Part shown: positions 24,711 to 33,632 of the stretch, in pieces
Layout: each line of letters begins with the position of its first letter
Numbering within the stretch: position 1 is the first letter of the stretch
Source of the DNA: Rubricoccus sp963708165
Lineage (GTDB): Bacteria > Bacteroidota > Rhodothermia > Rhodothermales > Rubricoccaceae
Direction: 5' to 3'
Length of the DNA stretch: 64,000 nt
NCBI GenBank assembly: GCA_963708165.1
Contig: OY970187.1
Span: 2,914,001 to 2,978,000, forward strand
Program-made: the position numbers and the translations under genes
The notes under the pieces: model-generated
What the model saw: only the letters and a program-made list of their open reading frames with translations
Told to the model about the DNA's origin: nothing
Database searches by the model: none

Positions 24711-26063
24711 ATGCCCGTCCGCATCCTCTCCGTCGAGCCCGGCTCCATCGCTGAGCGCCTGGGACTCGCCACAGGCGACCAGATTCTGGCCGTGGGCGGT
24801 GAGGCTGTCGCGGACGAACTGGACTTCCGCTTCAAAGCCGCCGAGGAAACCCTCGCGCTCAAAGTGCGCCAGGGCGGCACCATCGCCGAGCACACTGTCG
24901 AGAAAGACATCGACGACCCGCTGGGCGTGGACCTGGAGGAGTTCCGCATCAAGACCTGCGGCGACGACTGCGTGTTCTGCTTCGTGGACCAAAACCCAAC
25001 AGGCCTGCGCGACACGCTGTATTTCCGCGACGGCGACTTCCGGATGTCGTTCCTCTACGGCAACTACATCACCGTCACCAACCTGCGCGAGCGCGACTTG
25101 GCGCGGATCGTGGAGCAGCGCCTGAGCCCGCTCTACATCTCGGTCCACTGCACGCACACGCCCACGCGCCGCGCGATGATGGGCCACCGCACGCAGAACG
25201 ACCAGCTGATGGAGAAGCTGCGGTTCCTGGCCGCGAACGACATCGAGTTGCACGCGCAGATCGTGCTCGTGCCCGGTTACAACGATGCTGGGCGGCTCGT
25301 GCAGACCATCCTCGAACTCGCCGAGATGCACGAGCACCTGTTCTCGGTCAGCATCGTGCCCGTCGGCATCACTGAGCACCGCCGTTCGCTCATGGACCTG
25401 CGCACGGTCTCGCCGCCAGAGGCCCGGCAACTCGTCCGCGTGGTCCAGCGCTGGCAAGAGCGCTTTCGCGAGACGATTGGCCGCGGCTTCGTCTACGTCT
25501 CAGACGAGGTGTTCATCCTGGGCGAGCAGGACTTCCCTCAGGAGGACGAGTACGACGGCTACCCGCTCATGGAAAACGGCGTGGGCATGAGCCGCGACTT
25601 CCTGAACGAACTGGAGTTCCAGGCCGAGGACTTCCCGGCCTCGCTGCCCGAGCCGCGCACGCTCACTCTCGCGACCGGCACGCTCACCGAAGGCCTCTTG
25701 CGCGAACGCGTCGCGCCGGTCTTGGAGCGCGTGGAAAACCTGACGGTCAACGTCGTCGGTTGCACGAACACGCTCTTCGGCGACGTGGTGACGGTCAGCG
25801 GCCTGCTCAACTTTAAAAGCCTCAAGGCAGGTCTCGCGCCTCTGGCGGAGGCGGGAGAGGTAGGCGACCTCGTGCTGCTCCCGCCGGACGTGGTCAACTT
25901 CGAGGGCCTGTTTCTGGACAACCGCGCGGGCCAGATGGAGCCCGCAGACCTCTCGCACGCGCTCGGTGACGTGCCCGTCGAGGTGTTCGCGGGCGACTGG
26001 GGCGCGGTGTTCGACGCGCTGATGTCGCCAGAGGCCGCTTCGCCAGAGGCGGTCGCGGCGTAG
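24711..26063 (+). CDS. DUF512 family radical-SAM protein with N-terminal PDZ
   Basis: A 450-residue protein. An N-terminal PDZ-like domain (VEPGSIAERLGLATGDQILAVGG) is followed by a Cys cluster CGDDCVFC (Cys83, Cys87, Cys90; C-x3-C-x2-C) for a radical-SAM 4Fe-4S cluster, then FLYGNYITVTNL, ISVHCTHTPTRRAMMGH, LHAQIVLVPGYNDA and the C-terminal DUF512 domain. The family is widespread and often linked to Fe-S enzyme or ribosome-associated functions, but no reaction is established. The Pro/Glu/Ala C-terminus (SPEAASPEAVAA) is a translated tandem motif. A GGCC-type palindrome follows the stop directly. Confidence 0.88.
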   Translation: MPVRILSVEPGSIAERLGLATGDQILAVGGEAVADELDFRFKAAEETLALKVRQGGTIAEHTVEKDIDDPLGVDLEEFRIKTCGDDCVFCFVDQNPTGLRDTLYFRDGDFRMSFLYGNYITVTNLRERDLARIVEQRLSPLYISVHCTHTPTRRAMMGHRTQNDQLMEKLRFLAANDIELHAQIVLVPGYNDAGRLVQTILELAEMHEHLFSVSIVPVGITEHRRSLMDLRTVSPPEARQLVRVVQRWQERFRETIGRGFVYVSDEVFILGEQDFPQEDEYDGYPLMENGVGMSRDFLNELEFQAEDFPASLPEPRTLTLATGTLTEGLLRERVAPVLERVENLTVNVVGCTNTLFGDVVTVSGLLNFKSLKAGLAPLAEAGEVGDLVLLPPDVVNFEGLFLDNRAGQMEPADLSHALGDVPVEVFAGDWGAVFDALMSPEAASPEAVAA

Positions 26064-26081
26064 CGCCAGAGGCCTCTGGCG
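26064..26081. repeat. Iterated palindrome immediately after a stop codon
   Basis: CGCCAGAGGCCTCTGGCG begins on the base after the TAG of the DUF512 gene. Confidence 0.9.
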
Positions 26082-26331
26082 GTGATCGTCGCTTCAGGCT
26101 GAGCTTGGAGGCAGAGCGTGGCCGAACTTCTTCTGCGCGGAGCCTATCCTGAGCGCAGCCGAACGCGCATAGTCCCAGAGGGGAGGGATGCCCGCCATGC
26201 CTCTGGCGGCAGAGGCGGACAGCGACTCGGTCCCTCGGAACACGCGCGTTCCCATCTCCGCGCCCGTCGGCGCGAGGAATCCCGAACGGCCCGGCGTTCG
26301 TTGTGCCCCGCGCACACCCTCACGCCCCTTC

Positions 26332-27441
26332 GTGCCCGATCCTGTTCTCCCCCCGTTTCCCCGCGACCCGTCGGCGCCTGCCCCCGCTTCCGATCCGGGG
26401 GCGCCAGAGGCCGTCCCGCTCGACCGCCAGCGCCTGGAGCGCTCGCCAGAGGCCCTGGTCGATGCGTGGTCGTGGGCGCAGCCGTTTCGCCTGACGGGAT
26501 GGGTGGAGCGCAACCAGTTCCACCCGTTGCTCTCGGCCGCAATCGTGTTCGTGGGCGCGTTCGTGATCTTTAACATCGTCGGCGCCATCGTCGTCGGAGT
26601 CGGTCTCGTGCCGGAGATCGTGGAAAGCGGCGGCGTGATGCCGGACATGGAATCGCTGCTCGTCGAAAAGAGCGGGCTCTTCCTGAGCAGCAACACGCTG
26701 GGGCAGTGGCTGGGCTTCGCGCTCGTCGCGGCGCTTATGGCGCGGTGGAGCACGCCCGAGTGGAAAGAGTTTCTGCGCGTCCGCCGCCCCGACGGTCCTG
26801 GCCTCGCGATCGCGGGCGCCGGGTGGTTCGCTATCTACCCGCTCGTGCTGTGGCTGGGCGAAGTCAACGCCAAGCTGCCGCTCCCCGAAAGCCTCCGCGC
26901 GTTCGACGCGCAGCAGGCCGACTTGGTGGAGACGATGCTGATGGGCACACAGCTGCCCACGTGGTTTCTGTTCGTCGCCGTCGCGATCACGCCCGCCGTG
27001 TGCGAGGAACTGATCTTCCGCGGCTATCTGCAGCGGCAGGTCGAGCGCAGCCTGGGCCTCGTGTGGTCGATCGTGATGATTGGCGTGCTGTTCGGGCTTT
27101 ATCACCTGCAACTCACCAAGGCGTTGCCTCTGGCGGTGCTGGGCATTTACCTCGGGTACATCGTCTGGGCGACGGGCAGCGTGTGGACCGGTACGCTCGT
27201 CCACCTGCTCAACAACGGCTTCGCCGTGCTCATGGTGAGCTACGCCCGCTCGCAGCCCGATCTGGACTTGGAAGCGCTCGAAGCCACAGGCGTGCCATGG
27301 TACCTTGTGCTGCCGAGCGTACTCCTGACGCCTCTGGCGGCCTACGCGCTTCTGCAGCGTCGCCGTCGCCTCGTCGGCGAGACCGAGGACGCTCTCCCAG
27401 TTGAACTCCCTTCTTCCTCTGCCTCTCCCTCCTATGTCTGA
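26332..27441 (+). CDS. CPBP-family intramembrane metalloprotease
   Basis: From the GTG for VPDPVLPPF the protein has 369 residues. After a Pro/Ala-rich, motif-containing N-terminus it has about seven helices. The CPBP/Abi motifs are present in order: CEELIFRGYLQ (EExxxR), FGLYHLQLTKALPLAVLGI (FxxxH) and HLLNNGFAVL (HxxxN). The family includes CAAX-type proteases and bacteriocin self-immunity proteins. An upstream ATG at 26188 would add a low-complexity stretch. The stop overlaps the next gene by 8 bp, indicating an operon with the DUF2007 protein and possibly cdsA. Confidence 0.85.
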   Translation: MPDPVLPPFPRDPSAPAPASDPGAPEAVPLDRQRLERSPEALVDAWSWAQPFRLTGWVERNQFHPLLSAAIVFVGAFVIFNIVGAIVVGVGLVPEIVESGGVMPDMESLLVEKSGLFLSSNTLGQWLGFALVAALMARWSTPEWKEFLRVRRPDGPGLAIAGAGWFAIYPLVLWLGEVNAKLPLPESLRAFDAQQADLVETMLMGTQLPTWFLFVAVAITPAVCEELIFRGYLQRQVERSLGLVWSIVMIGVLFGLYHLQLTKALPLAVLGIYLGYIVWATGSVWTGTLVHLLNNGFAVLMVSYARSQPDLDLEALEATGVPWYLVLPSVLLTPLAAYALLQRRRRLVGETEDALPVELPSSSASPSYV

Positions 27442-27811
27442 CGCCGCCCGCTACGAAGGCTGGGTCTCCGCCTTTTCCTGCTCCACCGACTTCGAGGCCG
27501 ACCTGGTCCGCGACCGTCTGGACGAAGCAGGCGTAGATGCCATCGTGCTCACGCAGCGCGATCACAGCTTTAACCTCAACGTCGGCGATCTCTCGCCGGT
27601 GCATGTCATGGTGCCACCCAAGCACGCTGAAATGGCTGCCGGGGTACTCAACGAAAACCCGATCTCCGACGCCGAGCTGGAAGAGGCCGCCATGAACGCC
27701 GATGTGATGGCGCCTGACGCGCACGACCCGTCGTCGGAAGCGCGTCTGGACTCTGGCATTGAGGAGATCAGCCTGGAGGTCCCGGACGGGGAACCCACGC
27801 AGGACGATTAG
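27434..27811 (+). CDS. DUF2007-like signal-transducing protein
   Basis: A 125-residue protein starting inside the end of the CPBP gene. The sequence WVSAFSCSTDFEADLVRDRLDEAGVDAIVLTQRD then HVMVPPKHAEMAAGVL matches the DUF2007 fold: a bet-alpha unit that reads like a small ACT/GlnB-type domain, with A-D/E-L-x-x-x-x-L-x-x-A-G-I in the helix. A long acidic tail follows (EELEEA ... IEEISLEVPDGEPTQDD). Function is unknown; the conserved pairing with envelope genes suggests a regulatory or adaptor role. Confidence 0.75.
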   Translation: MSDAARYEGWVSAFSCSTDFEADLVRDRLDEAGVDAIVLTQRDHSFNLNVGDLSPVHVMVPPKHAEMAAGVLNENPISDAELEEAAMNADVMAPDAHDPSSEARLDSGIEEISLEVPDGEPTQDD

Positions 27812-27851
27812 CCTCCAGGCGCCAGAGGCGCCTCTTCAGCCTCTGGCGCCT

Positions 27852-28682
27852 GTGTCCAACCTTACACTTCGGCTTCTCGCCGCCCTCGTCGGCCTGCCTA
27901 TCGTGATCGGCGCAGCGTGGGTCGGCGGGTGGGTGTTCGGAGCCCTGATCGCGCTGTGCGCGGTCGCCGCTCAGGTTGAGCTGTACGGGCTGTACCGAGC
28001 CTCTGGCGCCCGGCCGTACGTGGCGCTCGGCGTGATCGTGGGCGTGGCCGCGAGCCTTCGCGCGCTCATTCCCGACGCCGTGATCCCGGCGCTGCTCGTC
28101 GGGACGGTGCTGATGGTCGTCTACGCGCTCGCGCGCTCGCCAGAGGCCGACCGGCCCGATGCGCCTCTGGCGGATACGGCCGCGACAGCGCTCGGCGTGC
28201 TCTATCCCGCGTTCCTTGCCGGGGGCGCTGTTGCCCTCCGCGAGGCCGATCTGTTGGGCATGGAGGCGTTCTGGCTTACGATGACGACGCTTGTCGGCGT
28301 CTGGGCCTCGGATACCGGCGCGTACGCGGCCGGGCGCGCCTTTGGCAGGCGCAAGCTGTTTCCGCGCGTCTCGCCCAACAAGACGTGGGAAGGCGCGATG
28401 GGCGGCGTCGCGGCGGCTCTCGGGTTCGCCGCGCTCGCCAAGGTCACCGTCCTCTCGGGCGTGTTTACATGGGCCGATGTGATCGTCGTGGGCCTGTGCT
28501 GTGGCGCCGCGAGCCAGCTGGGTGACCTGGCGGAGAGCCAGCTCAAGCGCGCCGCTGGCGTCAAAGACTCCGGCACATGGATTCCCGGACACGGTGGCAT
28601 GCTGGACCGCATCGATGCCGCTGTAATCGCTGTAGCGCTCGTGGCCGCATACGCGGAGGCGGTCCGCGGCTGGATCGCGTAG
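27852..28682 (+). CDS. cdsA: Phosphatidate cytidylyltransferase
   Basis: A 276-residue, eight-helix membrane protein from the GTG for VSNLTLRLLAALVG. The CDP-diglyceride synthase signature is near the end: SQLGDLAESQLKRAAGVKDSGTWIPGHGGMLDRIDA, preceded by SDTGAYAAGRAFGRRKLFPRVSPNKTWEGA. It converts phosphatidate and CTP to CDP-diacylglycerol, the precursor of phospholipids. The start follows a partly imperfect motif palindrome within 15 bp. It is the last gene of the 26.3-28.7 kb rightward group. Confidence 0.95.
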   Translation: MSNLTLRLLAALVGLPIVIGAAWVGGWVFGALIALCAVAAQVELYGLYRASGARPYVALGVIVGVAASLRALIPDAVIPALLVGTVLMVVYALARSPEADRPDAPLADTAATALGVLYPAFLAGGAVALREADLLGMEAFWLTMTTLVGVWASDTGAYAAGRAFGRRKLFPRVSPNKTWEGAMGGVAAALGFAALAKVTVLSGVFTWADVIVVGLCCGAASQLGDLAESQLKRAAGVKDSGTWIPGHGGMLDRIDAAVIAVALVAAYAEAVRGWIA

Positions 28683-28734
28683 GCAAACTGCCTCTGGCGG
28701 CACAGAGGCGGTTGCGTCCGGATGGCGCGAGAGG

Positions 28735-29748
28735 CTAGCGGGTTACGCTAAGCAAGCGCGTCACAGGCACGCCGTCAACCTCTATGCGCACAGCGTATGT
28801 CGCGCCAGGCAGCCGCTCTGCGCCGAGGTCGATCACGCGCCGACCTGCGGGTAGTGTGCCGCTGAACACGCTCGCGACCTCGCGCCCGAGAAGATCTAGA
28901 ATGGCCACACGCACGCCAGAGGCCTGCGAGAGTTCGAGGTCCAGCACGCCGGCGGCTCGCGTCGGGTTGGGAAAGAGACGGACCGACGTGACGCCGCTGG
29001 GCAGCGCCTCCCGTGCCACCGGGGTATCGTCGATGTACGCCTGGATCCACGCGTACGATTGGAGAGGCGCTTGCGCGTCGCCGACGGAGAAGATGGAGCT
29101 CGTCAGGCTCCAACCCGTGTCGACAAAATGCCACGACTCAGGTGCCAGAGTCGGCGCGAGCTGCGGCGTGGATACGAGCGCGAGGGAGTCTCCGACAGCG
29201 CTCAGGTCGAAGGGAACGACCACAAAAAATGTCTCGCTCTGTATCGCGACCGGCGCAGAGAAGCGCACCTGCGTCGGGACAGGGCCTGCGTTGTCGAGTT
29301 GTACACCGTCGATGGGAAACGACTCGGAGTAGAGCTCCGTCTGGGGTCCGGTTTGCGCAGAGCCAGACCAGATCTGAACCTGGTAGTTGCTCTGGTCCGG
29401 CGTGACCGAGCGCGCGTAGAAATACAGATCGGCGCCCAGTGCCGTCCCCGACGTGTTGCCATCGGGAAACGTAAAGGCCTGGGCTACTTTGGTTTGCGCA
29501 GGGCCTGTTCCAAACGTGTATCCCGCCCCAGACCGACCCCCGAAGGCGTATGTCCTCGTTGTTGGCGTGGCTGTGCTGGCGTAGTTCGAGAGCAGGCGCT
29601 CCGCCGTGTCAGCGCCCAAGGCGTGAGGGCTTGCCACGCCGGGGGCGTCGAGGGGAACGCCTGTGTCCGCGAGCGTCTGCGCGAACGCAGGAGGCGTGCC
29701 GAGGACGAGGATGACGCCGAAGGCTGCAATCGAGAGGGCGCGAAGCAT
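28735..29748 (-). CDS. Secreted protein with C-terminal T9SS sorting domain
   Basis: A 337-residue protein starting MLRALSIAAFGVILVLGTPP with a clear signal peptide to AFAQ. The body (residues about 30-250) is beta-rich, with Thr/Ser/Gly strands such as TPTTRTYAFGGRSGAGYTFG; I recognise no enzymatic motif. The last about 80 residues (SVRLFPNPTRAAGVLDLELSQASGVRVAILDLLGREVAS ... LPGATYAVRIEVDGVPVTRLLSV) are a type A T9SS sorting domain. It should be secreted across the outer membrane and possibly surface-anchored. It is divergent from the phosphodiester glycosidase gene. Confidence 0.75.
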   Translation of the reverse strand: MLRALSIAAFGVILVLGTPPAFAQTLADTGVPLDAPGVASPHALGADTAERLLSNYASTATPTTRTYAFGGRSGAGYTFGTGPAQTKVAQAFTFPDGNTSGTALGADLYFYARSVTPDQSNYQVQIWSGSAQTGPQTELYSESFPIDGVQLDNAGPVPTQVRFSAPVAIQSETFFVVVPFDLSAVGDSLALVSTPQLAPTLAPESWHFVDTGWSLTSSIFSVGDAQAPLQSYAWIQAYIDDTPVAREALPSGVTSVRLFPNPTRAAGVLDLELSQASGVRVAILDLLGREVASVFSGTLPAGRRVIDLGAERLPGATYAVRIEVDGVPVTRLLSVTR

Positions 29749-29879
29749 AGCAGGAGTAGAAGGGGCAGGAGGTCCCAGCGCCAGAGGCGATCCGAGGCGG
29801 CCTCTGGCGGTTGCGGTGCCTACTCGTGCCACGGCGGTTCGATCCCTATTCTACCTCCTTCGCCTCTCCGATACTGACC

Positions 29880-31496
29880 ATGCCTGTTCGCTGCCTTCTC
29901 CTTCTCCTCGCGTTCGCGTGCGCCACTCCTGCCTCTGCGCAGCTCACCTACGAATGGGCACCTCGCGAGGACGCCAACGCCAACCTCCCCGAGAGCATCC
30001 GGGCGTTCGAGTCCACGACGGCCGGCAGCGAGGCGTGGTACATCCGCGCTGACCTCTCGGACATGGACTGGGAGGTCGTGGCTGCGCTCTCGGACGAGAG
30101 TACCGAGACCGTCGCGTCGTTTGCGGACGATGCAAATGCCCTCGTTGCAATCAACGGTGGCTACTACAGCGGCGGACAGTCGTTTAGCCTCGTGAGACAG
30201 GGTGGGCAGACCCTCGTCTCCAACATTGCTGCGCTCAACCGTAGCGGCGTCACGTTCTACCCTACGCGTGGAGCCTTTGGCCTGGACGCGCGCCGCGTCC
30301 CAGATGTCGCCTGGGTATACAACGTCAACGGGGTGGAGCGGGCCTACGACGTGCCCAACGACAACCGTGAGGGGCAGACGCCTCCGCCGCAGCCGGATGC
30401 CAACGCGCCCGCAGGGTCGCGCACGTGGAACGTCTCGACCGCCATCGGCGGCGGGCCCGTTCTGGTGGAGAACGGCGCAGTCCGGTTGACGTGGGAAGAG
30501 GAAGTGTTCTTCGGAGGCTCCGGCGTGGACCTCACCTCGAGCCGCGCCCGCACGGCTGTCGGCTACGACGCCGACGGACACATGCTGCTCTTCGTTGCGG
30601 CTGAGAACCCTGGGCTGACCCTGCGGCAGCTCGCGGAGGTCATGATCGGGATCGGCGCCGTCGAGGCCGTCAACTTGGATGGCGGAGGCTCTAGCAACAT
30701 GATCGCGGGAGGCACCGATCTCTACACGACCTCGCGCCCGGTGCGCTCCGCGTTCATGATTGTAGGCGAGGGCGGCGGAGATGGAGGTGGGGACGGCGAA
30801 GGGGTTGTTGTCGACACCGGCGATGCCGAGTACAGCGAGACGGGCGGCTGGTTTGCCAGCGCCAACACCCCGTTCTACGGCAAGACGCCCGCTCGCCTCC
30901 TGCAAGTCGGAGAGGAGGGGCGCGCCGTGTTCGCGTTCGACAACCTCACCGAAGCGGGCACCTACGCACTGCAAGCATGGTGGGTACCGGGGCAAAACCG
31001 CGCGACGGACACGCCCTACACGATCTATACGGCCTCTGGCGAGCAGACGGTGCGGGTGGACCAGAGTGATTTCGACGGCTCAGGCGTGTGGAACTCTCTG
31101 GCGACCGTCGAACTCGCCCCCGGCGATTCCGTAGTCGTGACCACCGAAGCGACGGTGGGGAGCGCGGCAACGTTCGTCGTCGTCGACGCCGTCCGTGCGG
31201 TGCCGCTCTCGACGCCCTCGGTGGAAGGCAGGCAGGCGCCGAGCTTCGGTCTCCGCGTCTCACCCAACCCCGCCAGCGGCGTGCTCAGCGCGGCACTCAC
31301 ATTGGAGCAGCCGTCTGACGTTCGCGTCACGCTGACCGACATGTTGGGCCGCATCGTTCGCGAGACGACGGCGCGGTTGGGTGCGGGCGAGGGGCGTGTC
31401 GAGATGAGCGTCCGCGGCCTCGCGCCGGGCGTCTACACGCTTCGCGCGGCGGCCTCTGGCGCTATGGGGACTGCTCGCGTGACCGTCGTGCGCTAG
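29880..31496 (+). CDS. Phosphodiester glycosidase (NAGPA/DUF2233) with T9SS sorting domain
   Basis: A 538-residue secreted protein with signal peptide MPVRCLLLLLAFACATPASA. The NAGPA-like domain contains ALVAINGGYYSGG, RTAVGYDADGHMLLFVA and the hallmark AVEAVNLDGGGSSNMI. A golvesin-like beta domain with a Gly-rich linker (GEGGGDGGGDGEG) follows, then the sorting domain SFGLRVSPNPASG ... RVTLTDMLGRIVRET ... LAPGVYTLRAAASG. Family members uncap N-acetylglucosamine phosphodiesters, so a role in exopolysaccharide or sugar-phosphate turnover at the surface is likely. Motif copies are rare in this gene. Confidence 0.85.
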   Translation: MPVRCLLLLLAFACATPASAQLTYEWAPREDANANLPESIRAFESTTAGSEAWYIRADLSDMDWEVVAALSDESTETVASFADDANALVAINGGYYSGGQSFSLVRQGGQTLVSNIAALNRSGVTFYPTRGAFGLDARRVPDVAWVYNVNGVERAYDVPNDNREGQTPPPQPDANAPAGSRTWNVSTAIGGGPVLVENGAVRLTWEEEVFFGGSGVDLTSSRARTAVGYDADGHMLLFVAAENPGLTLRQLAEVMIGIGAVEAVNLDGGGSSNMIAGGTDLYTTSRPVRSAFMIVGEGGGDGGGDGEGVVVDTGDAEYSETGGWFASANTPFYGKTPARLLQVGEEGRAVFAFDNLTEAGTYALQAWWVPGQNRATDTPYTIYTASGEQTVRVDQSDFDGSGVWNSLATVELAPGDSVVVTTEATVGSAATFVVVDAVRAVPLSTPSVEGRQAPSFGLRVSPNPASGVLSAALTLEQPSDVRVTLTDMLGRIVRETTARLGAGEGRVEMSVRGLAPGVYTLRAAASGAMGTARVTVVR

Positions 31497-31503
31497 CACG
31501 CTC

Positions 31504-31534
31504 GCCTCTGGCGCCACGCACAGGCGCCAGAGGC
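31504..31534 (+). terminator. Motif-built hairpin after the T9SS cargo gene
   Basis: A 12-bp stem GCCTCTGGCGCC / GGCGCCAGAGGC with the 7-base loop ACGCACA, starting 8 bp after the stop. Unlike the other palindromes it has a true loop. The rest of the 255-bp interval to 31751 shows nothing else clear. Confidence 0.55.
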
Positions 31535-31751
31535 AGGTCGCATGGCCGCTGGGGCGCTACGTCGCAGCCCGCGACGCCGAAGGCCCTTGGCGGAGGCGCG
31601 CTCGGGCGAGCCAGCATGCGACCTGCCACTCCGTCCACCCTCACGACTCCGGCCACCCTCACGAAAGGAGACGACACCGGCTCCGCTTCTCGCGCCAGAG
31701 GCGAGCGGCTGACGACCTCGACACAGCCAACTTTCAACCTCCTCTCCCGCT

Positions 31752-32669
31752 ATGACCCGCACCACGTTCGCCACCACTCGCCGCGGCCTCGACCACGCCA
31801 ACCCCGCGATGCGCCTCTGGCGGAAAGCCAAGAAACTGGGTACCTGGGACCCGGCTGCGATCGACCTCACCCAGGACCGCGAGGACTGGCGGGCCCTAAC
31901 GGAGACGGAGCGCGACCTGCTGTTGCGCCTCACGGCGCAGTTTGCAGGCGGGGAGGAAAGCGTGACCTCAGATCTTCTTCCGCTGCTCGGCTGGGCCGCG
32001 CGCGAGGGCCGCATCGAGGACGAGATGTTCCTGACGAGCTACCTCTGGGAGGAGGCCAAGCACGTCGAGGCGTTCGACCGCGTCCTCCGCGAGGTGGCGG
32101 GCGTGGAGGGTGACACCGAGCAGTACCTGACCAGCGCCTACCGCGAGCACTTTATGGGCGCCCAGCCCGAGGCCATGGACCGCCTCCGTACGGATTCGTC
32201 GCCAGAGGTCCTCGCGGACGCCGTCGCGACCTACCAGATGACGACCGAGGGCATCCTCGCGGAGACGGGCTACCACGCCTACTACACCGTGCTCGACACG
32301 CGCGGCATCATGCCGGGCACGCGCGAGATGGTGGGCCTCATCCAGCGCGACGAAGCGCGCCACGTGGGCTACGGCATCCACTTGCTCTCCGAACTCATCG
32401 CCGAGCACGGCGACCCGATCTGGCAAATCGTCGAGAGCCGCATGTCGATGCTGCTTATGGGCGCGATGCAGGTCGTCGGAGAGATGCTGGCGCCCTACGG
32501 CGACGACATCCCGTTCGGCGTCACGCTGGAGCAGTTCATGATGCACGCGCAGGGGCAGTTCCAGAAGCGGTACGCACGGCTTGAGAAGGCGCGGACGCAG
32601 TCCGTAGATGAAGTGCGCTACGGCGCCGGTGGCGATGGCGCCGTACAGCCTCTGGCGCCAGAGGCGTGA
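31752..32669 (+). CDS. R2-like ligand-binding oxidase (R2lox)
   Basis: A 305-residue protein of the ribonucleotide reductase R2-like fold. Metal ligands fall where R2lox proteins have them: Glu69 (GGEESV), Glu101 and His104 (EEAKH), Glu166 (TTEG), Glu201 and His204 (RDEARH). The pair that forms the Val-Tyr ether cross-link in R2lox is also present (Val71, Tyr161). Known members assemble a Mn/Fe cofactor, bind a long-chain fatty acid and perform two-electron oxidations; the physiological substrate is unknown. There is no R1 subunit nearby, consistent with R2lox and not R2. The last six residues PLAPEA are encoded by an iterated palindrome running up to the stop. Confidence 0.88.
   Translation: MTRTTFATTRRGLDHANPAMRLWRKAKKLGTWDPAAIDLTQDREDWRALTETERDLLLRLTAQFAGGEESVTSDLLPLLGWAAREGRIEDEMFLTSYLWEEAKHVEAFDRVLREVAGVEGDTEQYLTSAYREHFMGAQPEAMDRLRTDSSPEVLADAVATYQMTTEGILAETGYHAYYTVLDTRGIMPGTREMVGLIQRDEARHVGYGIHLLSELIAEHGDPIWQIVESRMSMLLMGAMQVVGEMLAPYGDDIPFGVTLEQFMMHAQGQFQKRYARLEKARTQSVDEVRYGAGGDGAVQPLAPEA
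32648..32665. repeat. 18-bp palindrome encoding the R2lox C-terminus
   Basis: GCCTCTGGCGCCAGAGGC is read as PLAPEA, and the TGA follows one base later. Confidence 0.9.
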
Positions 32670-32705
32670 GCATGTTTCCACAGGCGTGGCGTCACAGGCG
32701 TGGCG

Positions 32706-33470
32706 TTACAGCCCAGCGGTAAAGCTGACCCACGGGGCTACGCCGCCTGTGCGCTCGCTGCGGCCCCACGCTTCCGATCCCGCCATCGCGCCGATGTCCA
32801 GCCGGGCGCGCTTGTGCGTAACGCGAAGGCCGCCTCCTGCCAAGACTGTGTAGCGTCTATGTGCCACGGGCAGTGCCATGCCCTCGGCCAGGAGCCGGTA
32901 TCCAAACGGCCCGCTGCGCGCGATTTCAGCCTCAACGCCTCCAAAGGCGGCAGGGTGGGGACGCACACGGACACGGTAGGTTGGTGGCCCGGTATTCCAC
33001 GACGTGCACTGGACGCACGTGTCGCCAGGGAAGGCTCTGAACTCGTTTGCGCCTTGAGCGCGCACGCCGACCCCCAGCGTAGCCGAGGCCTGTGCGCCTC
33101 CCATCGTACCCACGGCGTACAGCTGCGCCGAGGCGGGAACGGAGCGGTAGGCGTCACCGCTAGAGTATGTGCCCGTTCCCATCGCGCCGAGTGCCAACGC
33201 GACGCGTTTGCGCTGAACAAGCGACACACGGAGATCCACTGCCCCGCCGCCGTTGACGCCCCCCGCCTCTCGCGGGAGGAACAGCCCGGTCGCACCCAGG
33301 CTCACGCCGCGTCCGAGGTTGACCTCCACGCTCGGAAGTACGAGACGCACCCCGGCCTCGACGCCTGAAGACATCGTGCGAGCTGTGGGGGAGAGAAACA
33401 GCCGCGAGGCGGGCTGGGCGGTCACGCCAGAGGCGAGGAGAAGCGCGAGGCAGAGTGCAGACGAGCGCAC
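32706..33470 (-). CDS. Putative outer-membrane beta-barrel protein
   Basis: A 254-residue protein with signal peptide MRSSALCLALLLASGVTA. The body alternates polar and hydrophobic residues in about eight strands (for example VRLVLPSVEVNLGRGVSLGATG, VALALGAMGTGTYSSGD, RVRVRPHPAAFGGVEAEIAR) and ends VAPWVSFTAGL, with the last strand typical of small outer-membrane barrels. One Cys-x-x-Cys pair (CVQC) is present. No family recognised. It converges with R2lox. Confidence 0.6.
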   Translation of the reverse strand: MRSSALCLALLLASGVTAQPASRLFLSPTARTMSSGVEAGVRLVLPSVEVNLGRGVSLGATGLFLPREAGGVNGGGAVDLRVSLVQRKRVALALGAMGTGTYSSGDAYRSVPASAQLYAVGTMGGAQASATLGVGVRAQGANEFRAFPGDTCVQCTSWNTGPPTYRVRVRPHPAAFGGVEAEIARSGPFGYRLLAEGMALPVAHRRYTVLAGGGLRVTHKRARLDIGAMAGSEAWGRSERTGGVAPWVSFTAGL

Positions 33471-33632
33471 GGCGAGGTGGGGCGGGTGTGCTTCATCCTA
33501 CGGACCCTCGCGCACCTACGCTGCACCTCGGTGGGCGCCAGAGGCTTAGGTGCGGCGCTGCCGGCGTGGTGCGTCCTCCGGGCGTGCCGCGGGCGGCGGC
33601 GGTAACGTGCAGCCCCCGCTGCCACCATCGCC

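Noticed and set aside
24051..25457. A 468-residue leftward protein containing the thioesterase
   Set aside because: The N-terminal 310 residues are the complement of the DUF512 gene and unlike any protein. The thioesterase starts at the internal ATG at 24521.
31752..32669. Class I ribonucleotide reductase R2 subunit
   Set aside because: No R1 gene nearby; the Val/Tyr cross-link pair and overall size match the R2-like ligand-binding oxidases.
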